Below, one piece after another: positions 35,659 through 35,669 of a DNA stretch of 35,669 nucleotides. The stretch's first letter is position 1, and every line of letters starts with the position of its first letter. The notes under the pieces were generated by a model, which had not been told where the DNA came from, ran no database searches, and saw only the letters and a list, made by a program, of their open reading frames with translations. The position numbers were made by a program, and so were the translations under genes. This DNA is from Caecibacteroides pullorum (GTDB taxonomy: Bacteria > Bacteroidota > Bacteroidia > Bacteroidales > Bacteroidaceae), in contig NZ_JAAZTS010000027.1 of NCBI RefSeq assembly GCF_019239235.1, forward strand, positions 1 to 35,669, in the 5' to 3' direction.

Positions 35659-35669
35659 AGCCTAAAGAT

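Overview
The window looks like chromosomal DNA from a gut-type Bacteroides (Bacteroidota). The evidence is a SusC/SusD pair with a one-protein hybrid two-component regulator, promoters of the TAnnTTTG (-7) / TTTG (-33) type, the DUF2723, DUF3098 and DUF4271 families, and little use of Shine-Dalgarno sites. No tRNA, rRNA, CRISPR array or insertion sequence was recognised.

Layout. Bases 1-641 (minus) hold the N-terminal part of a very GC-rich collagen-like lipoprotein cut by the window edge. Bases 929-5117 (plus) encode a DUF2723/GT117-type membrane glycosyltransferase and a polysaccharide deacetylase. A 307-base gap then carries a striking five-copy repeat array with a 23-base period. Bases 5425-11679 (plus) form a compact run: methyltransferase, ftsX, DUF3098, uppP, truB, queA, folK and a secreted endonuclease/exonuclease/phosphatase-fold protein. 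metK (11906-13198) is preceded by a SAM-II type riboswitch and followed by a strong terminator. Bases 13338-16702 are a second tight run (LOG-family protein, DUF4271, hemD-like, rnpA, yidD, tatD-like), then tyrS with its own near-perfect promoter.

From 18182 to 33298 (minus) lies a polysaccharide utilisation locus (PUL). In transcription order it reads: hybrid two-component system (HTCS), lipoprotein sulfatase, SusC, SusD, PL8 chondroitin-type lyase, second sulfatase. The PL8 catalytic His/Tyr/Arg/Glu set is readable, and both sulfatases are of the Ser type, so the likely target is chondroitin/dermatan sulfate or hyaluronan. Released oligosaccharides would be bound by SusD, imported by SusC, desulfated in the periplasm and sensed by the HTCS. 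No unsaturated-glucuronyl hydrolase (GH88) or extra surface glycan-binding protein lies in the window, so the pathway must be completed elsewhere.

Divergent from the HTCS, bases 33426-35248 (plus) encode a NahK-like (N-acetylhexosamine kinase-like) phosphotransferase and a secreted CBM9-like protein. The kinase could phosphorylate the GalNAc released from chondroitin. The last 420 bases are non-coding and rich in short inverted and direct repeats, two terminator hairpins and an outgoing promoter.

The most unusual items are the 23-base-period inverted array at 5133-5246, the riboswitch in front of metK, a possible composition break inside the HTCS, and the repeat-rich 3' intergenic region.
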